This document shows positions 42,648 through 51,292 of a DNA stretch of 64,000 nt, in pieces (within the stretch, counting starts at the first letter, position 1; every line of letters begins with the position of its first letter). Source of the stretch: Tessaracoccus sp. OS52. GTDB lineage: Bacteria; Actinomycetota; Actinomycetes; Propionibacteriales; Propionibacteriaceae. A program made the position numbers and the translations under genes. The stretch covers positions 620,001 through 684,000 of the forward strand of contig NZ_JAJEWM010000001.1 of NCBI RefSeq assembly GCF_020687685.1, given 5' to 3'. The notes below the pieces were generated by a model. The model searched no databases, was not told the DNA's origin, and saw nothing but the letters and a program-made list of their open reading frames with translations.

Positions 42648-42983
42648 ATGGCCAGCAGCAAGCCGCGCCCAGTGGCGGAGATCCGGGCGGACCTCGCGAG
42701 GAACCGCGCGAAGGTCTCGGAGTCACTCGGGGAGTTCGTCGAGGAGGTCCACCCCAAGAACATCGCCAAGCGAGGCATCGAGAGCGCGAAGGGGTTCGTC
42801 TCCGACGAGTTCGAGGCGGTCAAGTCGCAGGTCAAGGATGAGAACGGCTGGCGCACGGACCGACTGCTCGCCATCGGTGGCGCGGTGCTGGGCGTGGTCG
42901 TGTTCGTCGCGACCCTGAACACGATCGCCAACCGGCGTTCGGTGGAGTACCGCGTCCGCAAGGCACTGGAAGCGGCCAAGTGA
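42648..42983 (+). CDS. DUF3618 family protein
   Basis: A 111-residue actinobacterial protein of unknown function. RPVAEIRADLARNRAKVSESLGEFVEEV at the start is typical of DUF3618; one membrane segment (LLAIGGAVLGVVVFVATLNTI) near residues 76-96. AAGGAG precedes the ATG at a standard distance. It overlaps the GroES-like gene by GTGA. Confidence 0.85.
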   Translation: MASSKPRPVAEIRADLARNRAKVSESLGEFVEEVHPKNIAKRGIESAKGFVSDEFEAVKSQVKDENGWRTDRLLAIGGAVLGVVVFVATLNTIANRRSVEYRVRKALEAAK

Positions 42984-43303
42984 GCGAGGCCGGCCTGGCC
43001 ATCCGCATGCTGCACGACAGGGTGCTCGTCGACGTCGACGCCGCCTCCTCCGAACGGCGCAGCGGCGGGGGCATCCTGATTCCGGCCACCGTCCAGATGG
43101 GTCGGCGGCTGTCGTGGGCCAAGGTGGTGGCCGCGGGTCCGAACGTGCGTTCGGTCGAGGCCGGTGACCGGGTCCTGTTCGACCCCCAGGACCGCTCCGA
43201 GGTGGAACTCCACAACCGTACCTACGTCCTGTTGCGCGAGCGCGACATCCACGCCGTCGCCTCCGAGGGAGACACCGACGGCGGGACGGGGCTCTACCTG
43301 TAG
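42980..43303 (+). CDS. GroES-like (Cpn10) domain protein
   Basis: A 107-residue protein with a GroES-type fold: IRMLHDRVLVDVDAASSERR, GGILIPAT, KVVAAGPN and GDRVLFDPQ. There is no groEL neighbour. The mobile loop region is MGRRLSWAK rather than a typical IVLPD-like anchor, so it may not be a standard co-chaperonin. Coupled to the DUF3618 gene. Confidence 0.75.
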   Translation: MSEAGLAIRMLHDRVLVDVDAASSERRSGGGILIPATVQMGRRLSWAKVVAAGPNVRSVEAGDRVLFDPQDRSEVELHNRTYVLLRERDIHAVASEGDTDGGTGLYL

Positions 43304-43375
43304 CCAAGAGGAGTGCTGCTTGCGCCGCTCCGTGTGAAGCCGGCTCAGGTGGCCGGCCCGCTGCGCCCCACCGAT

Positions 43376-43915
43376 CTACCTTACTGTTGGGCTTCCCTCG
43401 GCCAACTTCTGCCGGAACCAGTTGATCGCGAACTGATGGGAAGCTATCCCGAAGTCGAGGGTCGCCCGCTGGTAGTGGGCGAGATCGCGCTGTTCAAGGG
43501 GTACCTCCATGCCCTCGATCCAGCCGGCCAGCGCGCGCAACTGGGCGAGGTCTTCCTCTGCTCGTCGGGTAATGTTCTGCAGCACCGTGGCCCGATCGTC
43601 CGCGTCCAGCAGGCCCAGATAATAGAGCCGTGACAAGGCCGCGGTCTCAAGGTGGCCCGCAATCGGCTGGGACACCATCCAGTCGTGGAACTCTCGACGG
43701 CCTTCGTCGGTCACCCGGTACACCTTCCGACCCCTGGTGCCGGGCTCGACGCTTGCGACTTGGATGAGCCTGCGCTCAAGCAACCCGTCTAGTGCCCGCT
43801 TGATGCTGCCCGAACTCGCGCTGTAGAACAACGAGACCCCGGCCTCGAACCCCTTGATCAGGTCGTAGAGGCTCATTGGGGCGATGAGCAGCAATCCGAG
43901 AATCACATGTGCCAT
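43376..43915 (-). CDS. PadR family transcriptional regulator
   Basis: A 179-residue PadR regulator: winged helix at the N-terminus (ILGLLLIAPMSLYDLIKGFE, GSIKRALDGLLERRLI, TRGRKVYRVTDEGRRE) and a C-terminal helical dimer arm. Leaderless: TAGAGT six bases before ATG 43915. It is divergent from the serine hydrolase gene, with an ATGT-N7-ACAT palindrome between them, the usual PadR binding pattern. Confidence 0.88.
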   Translation of the reverse strand: MAHVILGLLLIAPMSLYDLIKGFEAGVSLFYSASSGSIKRALDGLLERRLIQVASVEPGTRGRKVYRVTDEGRREFHDWMVSQPIAGHLETAALSRLYYLGLLDADDRATVLQNITRRAEEDLAQLRALAGWIEGMEVPLEQRDLAHYQRATLDFGIASHQFAINWFRQKLAEGSPTVR

Positions 43916-43947
43916 GACAGGACTCTACGCCATTGACTCTCAGAGAC

Positions 43948-43962
43948 ATGTCTAGTAGACAT
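43948..43962. promoter_or_regulatory. PadR operator
   Basis: ATGTCTAGTAGACAT is a perfect 7-1-7 inverted repeat of the ATGT-N(7-8)-ACAT kind. It is flanked on both sides by CTCTCAGAGA. It lies between the PadR and hydrolase start codons. Confidence 0.6.
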
Positions 43963-43993
43963 CTCTCAGAGAGATCCCAAGTACGGAGGCATC

Positions 43994-45100
43994 GTGACGC
44001 TGACCCGAGAAATGGACCGGCTCACACGAGCCCTGACGCGTATGGGACGCCGCTGGCCCGACATGCCCGCGCCGCAGGTATTGGTCCGAACCCCGCAGTG
44101 GGAGTTCCGGCACGGCGCTCTTGCCGTGCCCCATCACGCGGCCAGCGTGGGAAAGGTCATGACAGCCGCCCTCATTGTGGCCATGATTGACGAGGGTCGC
44201 TTCGGGTTCGACACTCCCGTTGGGCATCTGCTGCCCGCCAATGAGTTCGATGGCCTCCCCGCAGCTCCGGGCGTCGCATTCGGCAACGACGTGACGATCG
44301 ACCACCTGCTCTCGCACACAAGCGGGCTGCCGGACTACTTTGACCCACCAGGTGGGGTCCCCGGTTCAAGCTCAGCCGGGTCCCTCTTGAAGAATCCTGA
44401 CCGACGGTGGACCCCGACGGATCTTCTGGAGCAGGTCAGGGGCCGGCCGGCCGAGGGTTTCCCCGGCGAATCATTCGCGTACGGCGACACCGGCTACGTA
44501 GTGCTCGGCCGTATCGCAGAGGAGCAGACCGGCACTGCGTTCAACCGGCTCCTCCAGGATCGGATCTTCGAGCCTTTGGGCATGGAGCACACCTCCACCC
44601 CGTACACCGACGCGACATCGCCCGAAGACCTGGCCGAAGTCGACGTGGCTCCGTTCTGGCTGGGGGGAGTGGAGGCGAGTCGGGCGCTGGCGGCCAGCGT
44701 TGACTGGGCCGGCGGTGGAATCGTGACAACAGCCGAGGACTTGGTCCGATTCCAGGAAGCGTTGCACGGCGGCCGTCTGGTCAAGCCTGCGAGCCTGGCT
44801 CGGATGAGCGCTCCACGCAACCGCTTCAGGGCCGGAATCCACTACGGAACGGGAATGGTGACGCTCCGCTTCCACGAGTTCCTGCCCCCACTGGTGAGAA
44901 CCGCGGTGCGCCACCTGCCCCAACCGGTCGGTGGGTTGGGCTACTTCGGGACTCACATGTACTTCTACCCCGAGCAGCGGGTGCACGTGGTTCTCAACTT
45001 CAATTCACATGAACGGATGGGTGCCAGTTTCAGCACGCACTTCCAGTTCGCCCGCCTCATCGCCAAGCACGCTAGGAAGAAACTGGCCCCCACCCCGTGA
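43994..45100 (+). CDS. Serine hydrolase, class C beta-lactamase fold
   Basis: A 368-residue protein of the beta-lactamase/transpeptidase-like family. The nucleophile is in SVGK (residues about 51-54, SxxK motif), YGDTGY replaces the YxN triad, and HYGTGM near residue 282 replaces KTG. Substrate unknown: an esterase or peptidase is as likely as a beta-lactamase. No signal peptide. GTG 43994 follows GGAGG. Under the divergent PadR operator. A hairpin terminator overlaps its stop codon. Confidence 0.82.
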   Translation: MTLTREMDRLTRALTRMGRRWPDMPAPQVLVRTPQWEFRHGALAVPHHAASVGKVMTAALIVAMIDEGRFGFDTPVGHLLPANEFDGLPAAPGVAFGNDVTIDHLLSHTSGLPDYFDPPGGVPGSSSAGSLLKNPDRRWTPTDLLEQVRGRPAEGFPGESFAYGDTGYVVLGRIAEEQTGTAFNRLLQDRIFEPLGMEHTSTPYTDATSPEDLAEVDVAPFWLGGVEASRALAASVDWAGGGIVTTAEDLVRFQEALHGGRLVKPASLARMSAPRNRFRAGIHYGTGMVTLRFHEFLPPLVRTAVRHLPQPVGGLGYFGTHMYFYPEQRVHVVLNFNSHERMGASFSTHFQFARLIAKHARKKLAPTP

Positions 45101-45114
45101 GGGGTGAGGGCCAG
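45083..45114. terminator. Hairpin overlapping the serine hydrolase stop
   Basis: CTGGCCCCCACCCC (45083-45096) pairs with GGGGTGAGGGCCAG (45101-45114) with one mismatch and a four-base loop. The stop codon is inside it. No T-run follows. Confidence 0.6.
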
Positions 45115-45130
45115 CTGACTAGGTCATTCG

Positions 45131-45203
<73 letters not shown>

Positions 45204-45233
45204 TTGAACCGAAGAACAACTGTAGTGGTGGAT

Positions 45234-45953
45234 TCAGGAAATGTGAAATCGGGTGGCCCACTCGCCCGGCCGTTCGAACTCGGTGTAGTCGACGTCGACG
45301 GCGTGGTCCGAGACGGTTGCCGTGCACATGAGCAGCGACTGCGTCGGAATTCCCCACGGGCGGTTGTCGCGGATGATCGATGCGTCGTCGGTGGGTGGCA
45401 GCGCCGCGCTGCGGTCCATCACTTCGAGCCAGGGCTGGAACCAGTCGGGCCCTGAACCCGGGGGAGTGGCGGCCCGGAACTCGGGCAGCCAGCGCTGGAC
45501 CCGGGTGAAGGATTCGTCGTTGGGTAGCTCGCTGTTGACGAGCATGTGCACGCCAGGGTCAAGCGTCTGCGTGTTCACCGACTCGCCGTCGGAGAGGCTG
45601 AGTGTGACCTTGCCGCCCGCGACGGTGACCAGGTTGTAGGGCTGGGTGCGGCGGTTGGGGTCGGGAGCGCGGCCCTCGACGGCGTCCAGCGCCACCTCGC
45701 CGCGTGATGCAAGACCGGGCTGGGGCGCCGGACCACCCACGTTCAGCAGCACCGCGAGCCGACCGGCTTCGGGCAGCGTGGCCAGCCATGCTCCGCCCGC
45801 GCGTGCATCCTGCACCCCGCTGACGCGCGGGTGGGATTCGGGCCAGTGCTCGCCCAGCGGGTTCCAGGGGCGGTCGGGGTCCTCGTCGCGGACCGCCAGG
45901 ATTCTCGCGGCTTCAGACGGATCCTCGGGGACCCGGACGATGACAGTGCACAT
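45234..45953 (-). CDS. TANGO2/NRDE family protein
   Basis: A 239-residue protein of the NRDE/TANGO2 family. It begins MCTVIVRVPEDPSE with the invariant second-position Cys, and has ARAGGAWLATLPEAGRLAVLLN. Cys2 after Met removal resembles an Ntn-hydrolase nucleophile, though the family's activity is unsettled. GGAAGGAA precedes the ATG. It precedes the tRNA-Lys gene on the same strand and is divergent from coaBC. Confidence 0.85.
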   Translation of the reverse strand: MCTVIVRVPEDPSEAARILAVRDEDPDRPWNPLGEHWPESHPRVSGVQDARAGGAWLATLPEAGRLAVLLNVGGPAPQPGLASRGEVALDAVEGRAPDPNRRTQPYNLVTVAGGKVTLSLSDGESVNTQTLDPGVHMLVNSELPNDESFTRVQRWLPEFRAATPPGSGPDWFQPWLEVMDRSAALPPTDDASIIRDNRPWGIPTQSLLMCTATVSDHAVDVDYTEFERPGEWATRFHIS

Positions 45954-45990
45954 TGGCTTCCTTCCACCGCGGGTGTGAGACGATCGGGCA

Positions 45991-47262
45991 ATGTTCGTCG
46001 TAGTCGGTGTGACCGGTGGTATTGCAGCCTACAAGACAGTTCATCTGGTGCGGCTGCTTGTGCTGGCGGGCCATGAGGTGCACGTGATCCCCACCGAGGA
46101 CTCGCTCCGGTTCGTGGGCCTGACCACCTGGGAGGCCATCAGCCGCAACCCCGTGACCACGTCGGTGCACGACGACGTGGCGCAGGTCCGGCACGTGGCG
46201 CTCGGCCAGCGCGCCGACCTGATCATCGTCGCCCCCGCAACGGCGAACACCTTGGCGAAGATGGCTGTCGGTCTCGCCGGTGACCTCCTGGGCACCACAC
46301 TGCTGGCGACGCAGGCGCCGGTGGTGGTCGCGCCGGCGATGCACACCGAGATGTGGCGCCACCCGGCCACCGTCGCCAACGTCGAGACGTTGCGGGAGCG
46401 CGGAGTGGTCTTCGTCGGCCCCGACGACGGACCGCTCACCGGCGGCGATGTCGGCCCCGGCCGCGTCTCGGAGCCGGAGGTGGTCTTCGAGCGGGCGATG
46501 GAGGTCCTTCGCCAATCTCAGGACAACGGAACGAAGGTCCAGGACGACGGAGACCCACCTCTGGATGGCGTTAGTCGTGGGGATCTCGAGGGGTTGCGTG
46601 TGGTGGTCTCGACAGGTGGGACCCGCGAGGCGATCGACCCGGTCCGGTTCATCGGCAACCGCTCCAGCGGCCGCCAGGGAGCGGCCGTGGCCCTCGCGGC
46701 TGCAGACCGCGGGGCGGAGGTGGAACTGGTGGCGGCCCACGTCGACGCGGGGGTGATCGACGAAGCCGCAGCTCACCCCCGTATCAACGTCAGCAGGGTG
46801 GGTTCGGCCCGTGAACTGCGCGATGAGGTGGTCGCGCTCTCCGATGGCGCGGACGTCGTGGTGATGGTCGCAGCCGTGGCCGATTACCGCGTCGCGGAGG
46901 CCTCCGACACCAAACTGTCCAAGAAGGGGGATGAGGGCATGACGCTGCAACTCGTCCAGAACCCTGACATCCTCGCGGGGCTCGTGGCTGACCGCGCGCC
47001 CGGGCAGACCGTCGTCGGCTTCGCTGCAGAAACCGCCCCAACAGAGGAGGAACTCCTCGATAAGGGGCGCTCGAAGCGCCGCCGCAAGGGCGTGGACCTG
47101 CTGGCGGTCAATGAGGTCGGCTGGAGCAAGGGGTTCGAGTCCGGTGAGAACCTGCTGGTGTTCCTGGACGCCCACGACGCGGTGGCCGCCCGCGCCCAGG
47201 GTTCCAAGCGGGAGGTCGCCGAGGCGCTCTGGGACGCGGTCCTGGCTGTCCGGAACTCCTAG
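45991..47262 (+). CDS. coaBC: Bifunctional phosphopantothenoylcysteine decarboxylase/synthetase
   Basis: Two steps of coenzyme A synthesis. CoaC domain (residues 1-175): GVTGGIAAYKTVHLVRLLV, APATANTLAKMAVGLAGDLL, VVVAPAMHTEMWRHPAT. CoaB domain (from about 200): VVSTGGTREAIDPVRFIGNR, SSGRQGAAVA and DLLAVNEVGWSKGF. 423 residues is normal. The ATG follows GACGAT by six bases, a possible leaderless layout. The stop interlocks with the ABC permease in CTAG (47259-47262). Confidence 0.94.
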   Translation: MFVVVGVTGGIAAYKTVHLVRLLVLAGHEVHVIPTEDSLRFVGLTTWEAISRNPVTTSVHDDVAQVRHVALGQRADLIIVAPATANTLAKMAVGLAGDLLGTTLLATQAPVVVAPAMHTEMWRHPATVANVETLRERGVVFVGPDDGPLTGGDVGPGRVSEPEVVFERAMEVLRQSQDNGTKVQDDGDPPLDGVSRGDLEGLRVVVSTGGTREAIDPVRFIGNRSSGRQGAAVALAAADRGAEVELVAAHVDAGVIDEAAAHPRINVSRVGSARELRDEVVALSDGADVVVMVAAVADYRVAEASDTKLSKKGDEGMTLQLVQNPDILAGLVADRAPGQTVVGFAAETAPTEEELLDKGRSKRRRKGVDLLAVNEVGWSKGFESGENLLVFLDAHDAVAARAQGSKREVAEALWDAVLAVRNS

Positions 47263-48908
47263 CGGGAGTTGATGTCGCGGCGCTGGAAGCCAGCCAGCCC
47301 CACAGCCAGCAGCATCACGGCAAGTGCTGCCATGACGAGCAGCGGCGCTGCCTCGAAGTCCTGCCCGGGCAGCACGGGGGTGTGTGTGAAGGGCGAGATG
47401 TTCTTGGCCCAGTCGGGCAGCCGGAGCAGCTCGCCGAGGAACAGCACCAACGAGATCCAGACCACCAACGCCCAGGCGAGCCCCACGAGCCGCGGCAACA
47501 CCCCGTGGAGGGCGACGGCGAGCGCCGCGACCAGGAGGATGGCAGGCAGGAACACCAGGGCAGCGATCGTCAGCTCGCCGATCCACTTCCCCTCGCCCGT
47601 TCCCAGGGTCACTCCCAGCCCCACACCCGCCCCGCTGATCAGCGTCAGCAGCAATGTGTGGACCACCACGGTGCCCAGCCAGCCAGCCAGGTAGCCGACG
47701 CGGGACAGACCCGCAACGATCATCTGTTCGGTCCGTCCTGACTCCTCCTCGGAGCGCAGACGCAGGACCCCGGCTACCGCGACGATCACGGGTGCCAGCA
47801 ACTCGAACGTCAGGATCACGCCGGCGAACTCGGCGGTCAGGTCCGTGCCCTCGATGGCCAGCCACTCCTCCAGCGCGGGGTTGGCTTCCAGCATCGCGTC
47901 GAGCTCGTTGGCGAGCGCGCCCATCGCGACGGCGAAGAAGAAGGCGCCAACTCCCCAAGCCAGCAGCGAGCTCCGCAGCAGCCGCTCCGCCAGTCCGGCA
48001 GGGGTGTGGAGCGCGCGGGACGCCGTCGCTGGTCCGGGCCGCGTGGGGCGGAGGCCGGCGCCGATGTCGCGGCGCTGGGCGAAGTAGACCGCCACGGCGA
48101 ACAGCGCCACCGTAGCCACGAGGGAGACCGCCAGCGGCCACCAGCGGACGTCGACGAACAGGCGGGTCTGCTGCCCCCAGGCGAGCGGCGAGAACCACGA
48201 CAGCCACGAGCCCTGGTCGTTGATCACATCGCCGACGCCACGGACCAGGAACGCGACCGCCAGGACCGCCATGGACATGCCGCTGGCTCCGCGGGCGTGC
48301 TCGGTCAACTGGGCGGCGACGGTGGCCAGGGCCGCGAAGACCAGACCGGTCATGCCGGTGGCCGCGCCGAAGGCCAGCGAGCTCTCAGTCTCCATGCGAC
48401 CCACCAGTAGCCCGGCGCTCGTCGCGGCCCCGACAAGGAGGTTGGCGACGGCCACCGTCACGACTGCGGCCGTCGCAGGGGCGAACCGGCCCACCGGCAG
48501 CGACCTGACCAGCTCAAGCCGTCCGGCCTCCTCCTCGGCGCGGGTGTGGCGGATCGAGAGCAGCACGGACATGATCGCGGACGCGATGAAGACGTACAGG
48601 GAGAGTTCGTTGGCGACCGCGGCACCGAAGGTGTAGTTGTCCAGTGAGAAAGCGGGCCCGGTCATCATGATCGTGGCCGGGTTGGACAGCAGTGCGGCCC
48701 TGCCTTGCAGGGCCTCCTGGGTGGGGTACGCGTCCCGGAGGGCGATGACGCTCGACCAGACGCTCACACCCATTGCGAGCGTCCACGCCAGGATGCGCAC
48801 CCGGTCCAGCCGCAGGTTCAGGCGGATGAGGCTGGCGGCGCCTGTGAAGGGCGAATCTCCCGCCGGGCGCGGACGGGCCCGGGTGGGCCGTGCTGCGGTG
48901 GTGGTCAC
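47259..48908 (-). CDS. ABC exporter permease (duplicated half)
   Basis: A 549-residue permease with about 12 membrane segments in two similar halves, each with a cytoplasmic EEE-G-R-E motif: TRAEEEAGRLELVRSLPV near 124 and SEEESGRTEQMIVAGLSR near 395. This layout belongs to actinobacterial drug or polyketide exporters (tetronasin-type). It follows the ATPase gene with ATGA overlap and is under TetR control. Substrate unknown. Confidence 0.88.
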   Translation of the reverse strand: MTTTAARPTRARPRPAGDSPFTGAASLIRLNLRLDRVRILAWTLAMGVSVWSSVIALRDAYPTQEALQGRAALLSNPATIMMTGPAFSLDNYTFGAAVANELSLYVFIASAIMSVLLSIRHTRAEEEAGRLELVRSLPVGRFAPATAAVVTVAVANLLVGAATSAGLLVGRMETESSLAFGAATGMTGLVFAALATVAAQLTEHARGASGMSMAVLAVAFLVRGVGDVINDQGSWLSWFSPLAWGQQTRLFVDVRWWPLAVSLVATVALFAVAVYFAQRRDIGAGLRPTRPGPATASRALHTPAGLAERLLRSSLLAWGVGAFFFAVAMGALANELDAMLEANPALEEWLAIEGTDLTAEFAGVILTFELLAPVIVAVAGVLRLRSEEESGRTEQMIVAGLSRVGYLAGWLGTVVVHTLLLTLISGAGVGLGVTLGTGEGKWIGELTIAALVFLPAILLVAALAVALHGVLPRLVGLAWALVVWISLVLFLGELLRLPDWAKNISPFTHTPVLPGQDFEAAPLLVMAALAVMLLAVGLAGFQRRDINSR

Positions 48909-49813
48909 TTCGCGTCCACCTCCGCCAAGCTGTCACCGTAGTGCCGCATGAACAGGTCCTCCAGGGACGGGGGAGTGATGGTGACGTTGCCGACGTGCCC
49001 ATCGGCGAGAAGGCGCAGCACCTCGACCATGTGGGTGTTGTCGACGTCGAACGAGACCCGGCCGTTGTCACGGGCGAGGTCGTGGACGTAGGGAGAGGCC
49101 GCGAACTGTTCGGTGCTCGCCGACGTCGTCGCGGTGACGGTGGAGCGGGTCAGGTGTCGCAGTTCGTCCAGGGTGCCGCTCTCGACGTCCTTGCCCGCCC
49201 GGATGATGGTGACCGTGTCACACAGTTTCTCGACCTCGGCGAGGATGTGGCTGGACAGCAGCACCGTCCGGCCCTCGTTGCGCAGTGCGCGGACCTCGTC
49301 GGTGAACACCGCCTCCATGAGCGGGTCCAGACCGGAGGTCGGCTCATCGAGGAGGAACAGCTCGACGTCGGAGGCCAGCGCCGCGACGAGGGCCACCTTC
49401 TGCCGATTGCCCTTCGAGTAGGTGCGGGCCTTCTTCGTCGGGTCGAGCTCGAATCGCTCCAGGAGTTCGGCGCGACGCCTGGCGTTCCCGCTGCCGTGCA
49501 TCCGGGTGAGGACGTCGATCGCCTCACCACCGGTCAGATTGGGCCACAGGTTGGTGTCACCGGGGACGTAGGCGAGTCGTCGGTGGATCGAGACGGCGTC
49601 GGACCAGGCGTCGTGCCCGAGCACACGGGCCGTCCCCGAGTCCGCCCGCAGCATGCCGAGCAGCACGCGGATCGCTGTTGACTTGCCCGCGCCGTTCGGA
49701 CCCAGGAAGCCGGTGACACTTCCTGTCGGAACCGTGAGGTTGAAGCCGTCGAGCGCACGAGTGGCCCCGAACGTCTTCACGAGGCCGGTGGCCTCGATTG
49801 CCAGGTCGGTCAT
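48905..49813 (-). CDS. ABC exporter ATPase
   Basis: A 302-residue nucleotide-binding subunit. Walker A GPNGAGKST near residue 40; a signature-like YSKGNRQKVALVAALASD; Walker B LFLLDEPTSGLDPL; His switch SSHILAEVEKL. The signature YSKGNRQK differs from LSGGQ but is common in this drug-exporter subgroup. ATG 49813 overlaps the TetR stop by ATGA, with AGGAG nine bases upstream. Confidence 0.92.
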   Translation of the reverse strand: MTDLAIEATGLVKTFGATRALDGFNLTVPTGSVTGFLGPNGAGKSTAIRVLLGMLRADSGTARVLGHDAWSDAVSIHRRLAYVPGDTNLWPNLTGGEAIDVLTRMHGSGNARRRAELLERFELDPTKKARTYSKGNRQKVALVAALASDVELFLLDEPTSGLDPLMEAVFTDEVRALRNEGRTVLLSSHILAEVEKLCDTVTIIRAGKDVESGTLDELRHLTRSTVTATTSASTEQFAASPYVHDLARDNGRVSFDVDNTHMVEVLRLLADGHVGNVTITPPSLEDLFMRHYGDSLAEVDAK

Positions 49814-50457
49814 TGGGCTTTGCTCCTGTCGATTGATTCGAGGTAGGCGTCCAACAGGCCTGATTCGGTGAGAAGGGGTTGGGTGTAGAGCTCGAGGAGG
49901 GGCAGGACGATCCGGGCGCTGTACTGGTGGAGCCACTGGGGCAGCTCCTCGAGGTCGAGGTGGGACTGCCTTGCAGGCAACTGCAGCAGCAGCGCTCCCA
50001 GCGACATCTCGGCGATCAGGCGCGCACGGGCCTCCGGGTCTCGGCTGGGTGAGACGGTGCCGGCGGCCACGCCGTCGGCCAGGTAGCTGACGGCGTCGGC
50101 GACGATGGCGTCGACGAATCGGTCCGTCAGCGGGCCACCCGCCTGCAGGCAGCGCAGCACGTAGCCGACCAGGGACGCGTACCCCTCGATCTGGGCCAGT
50201 CCCGCGAGCATTGCCCCGGGCCCGGCCTCACCGAGGACCTCCTTCTTGCTGTCCCTCGCGCGGGCCAGCACGTACTCGTCGCAGGCTTCGCGCAGCCCGG
50301 CGCGGGAGGAGAAGTGATGCATGATCAGCCCCGGGCTGACACCGGCGTCGGCGGCGATGAGGCGCAGGGGAGCGTCAAGACCATCGGCGGCGAAGCGGCG
50401 GATGGCCGCGTCCCGGATCCGGGCCTTGGTGGTCAGATCCTCCTGCGTTGAACGCAT
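49810..50457 (-). CDS. TetR family repressor of the ABC exporter
   Basis: A 215-residue TetR protein: KARIRDAAIRRFAADGLDAPL then LRLIAADAGVSPGLIMHHFSSRAGLREACDEYV (helix-turn-helix). The C-terminal domain binds an unknown ligand. ATG 50457 is inside a 16-bp palindrome (TTGAAC-GCAT-GTTCAA), its probable operator. It heads the TetR-ATPase-permease operon, so the exporter is expected to be induced when the repressor binds the exported compound. Confidence 0.9.
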   Translation of the reverse strand: MRSTQEDLTTKARIRDAAIRRFAADGLDAPLRLIAADAGVSPGLIMHHFSSRAGLREACDEYVLARARDSKKEVLGEAGPGAMLAGLAQIEGYASLVGYVLRCLQAGGPLTDRFVDAIVADAVSYLADGVAAGTVSPSRDPEARARLIAEMSLGALLLQLPARQSHLDLEELPQWLHQYSARIVLPLLELYTQPLLTESGLLDAYLESIDRSKAQ

Positions 50458-50463
50458 GTTCAA
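50448..50463 (-). promoter_or_regulatory. TetR operator
   Basis: TTGAACGCATGTTCAA, a perfect palindrome covering the TetR start codon. A further half-site-like CGTTCAG lies about 12 bases upstream on the transcript side. TATAGC and CATATT lie between them on the minus strand as possible -10 sequences. Confidence 0.65.
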
Positions 50464-50546
50464 TATGCTATACGCCCGTTCAGTCTCGGTCAAGGTCGCC
50501 CTGGGGTTAGGCTGCAAGCACGCCCAGTACTCGACAGGAGCCCCGA

Positions 50547-51158
50547 ATGAAGCTGGATCCGCAATGCGTCCTCTGGAAGCAGGGGACAGGGGGCGAACTC
50601 CTCATCCTCCTGCATGGCATCGGCTCCCACGAGGGCGATCTGTTCGCCCTGGCGCCACACCTTCCCCCCGCTCTCACGGTCGCCGCCCTCCGCGCTCCGA
50701 TCCCCTACGGCCCGGGCTTCGCCTGGTTCGAGTTCGCCCCGGGGGACAGCGACGACCACCGCCTCATCGACGAGTCGTCGCAGGCCGTGCTCGATTGGCT
50801 CGACGGACTCGACGCCCGGTTCGAGCGGGTCCATCTGCTGGGCTTCTCGCAGGGGGGAGCCGTGGCAGTCCAACTCACCAGACTCGCTCCTGACCGGTTC
50901 GCCTCCGTCATGCACCTCGCCTCGTTCGTGCACAACGGCGAACTCCCCGGAGACGCGGCGCTGGCCGCCCGACAGCCCAGGCTGCCGCTGCTGACGACGA
51001 TCGGCGAACTCGACGAGGTGATCAACCCCGACAAGCGCGAACGTTCAGGGCCGTGGCTGGACGCGCACTTCGACGTCGAGCGCCACACCTATCCCAGGGG
51101 CCACACCATCGTCGCGGAGGAGTTGGCCGACGTCGTAGCGTTCCTGGAGCGCGTCTAG
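50547..51158 (+). CDS. Phospholipase/carboxylesterase family hydrolase
   Basis: A 203-residue alpha/beta hydrolase of the Abhydrolase_2/YpfH kind. ILLHGIGSHEGDLFALAPHL near the start, nucleophile elbow GFSQGG (residues about 98-103), Asp in GELDEVI and His in GHTIV complete the triad. Substrate unknown. The ATG is nine bases after AGGAG. It is divergent from the TetR gene. Confidence 0.88.
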   Translation: MKLDPQCVLWKQGTGGELLILLHGIGSHEGDLFALAPHLPPALTVAALRAPIPYGPGFAWFEFAPGDSDDHRLIDESSQAVLDWLDGLDARFERVHLLGFSQGGAVAVQLTRLAPDRFASVMHLASFVHNGELPGDAALAARQPRLPLLTTIGELDEVINPDKRERSGPWLDAHFDVERHTYPRGHTIVAEELADVVAFLERV

Positions 51159-51292
51159 AGTTTGCTGCGGCAAGCCTCGCGACGCTCTGTCGTCGCGTCC
51201 GCGTCAGCGCCCTGATTGTGCGATGTCGGCTCGAGCTCGGAGCAGCCAACGAACAGCTAGTAGAGGGGGCCGACTCCGACGGTCTGGCTGTC

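Noticed and set aside
43303-43375. GCCGGC...GCCGGC hairpin between the GroES-like and PadR genes as a terminator
   Set aside because: Only a six-base stem of self-complementary GC sequence, common by chance at this GC content.
45913-48207. Open frame of 764 codons on the minus strand across coaBC and the ABC permease
   Set aside because: Out-of-frame shadow: Arg/Ala/His-rich translation with no motifs, opposite or out of phase with recognised genes.
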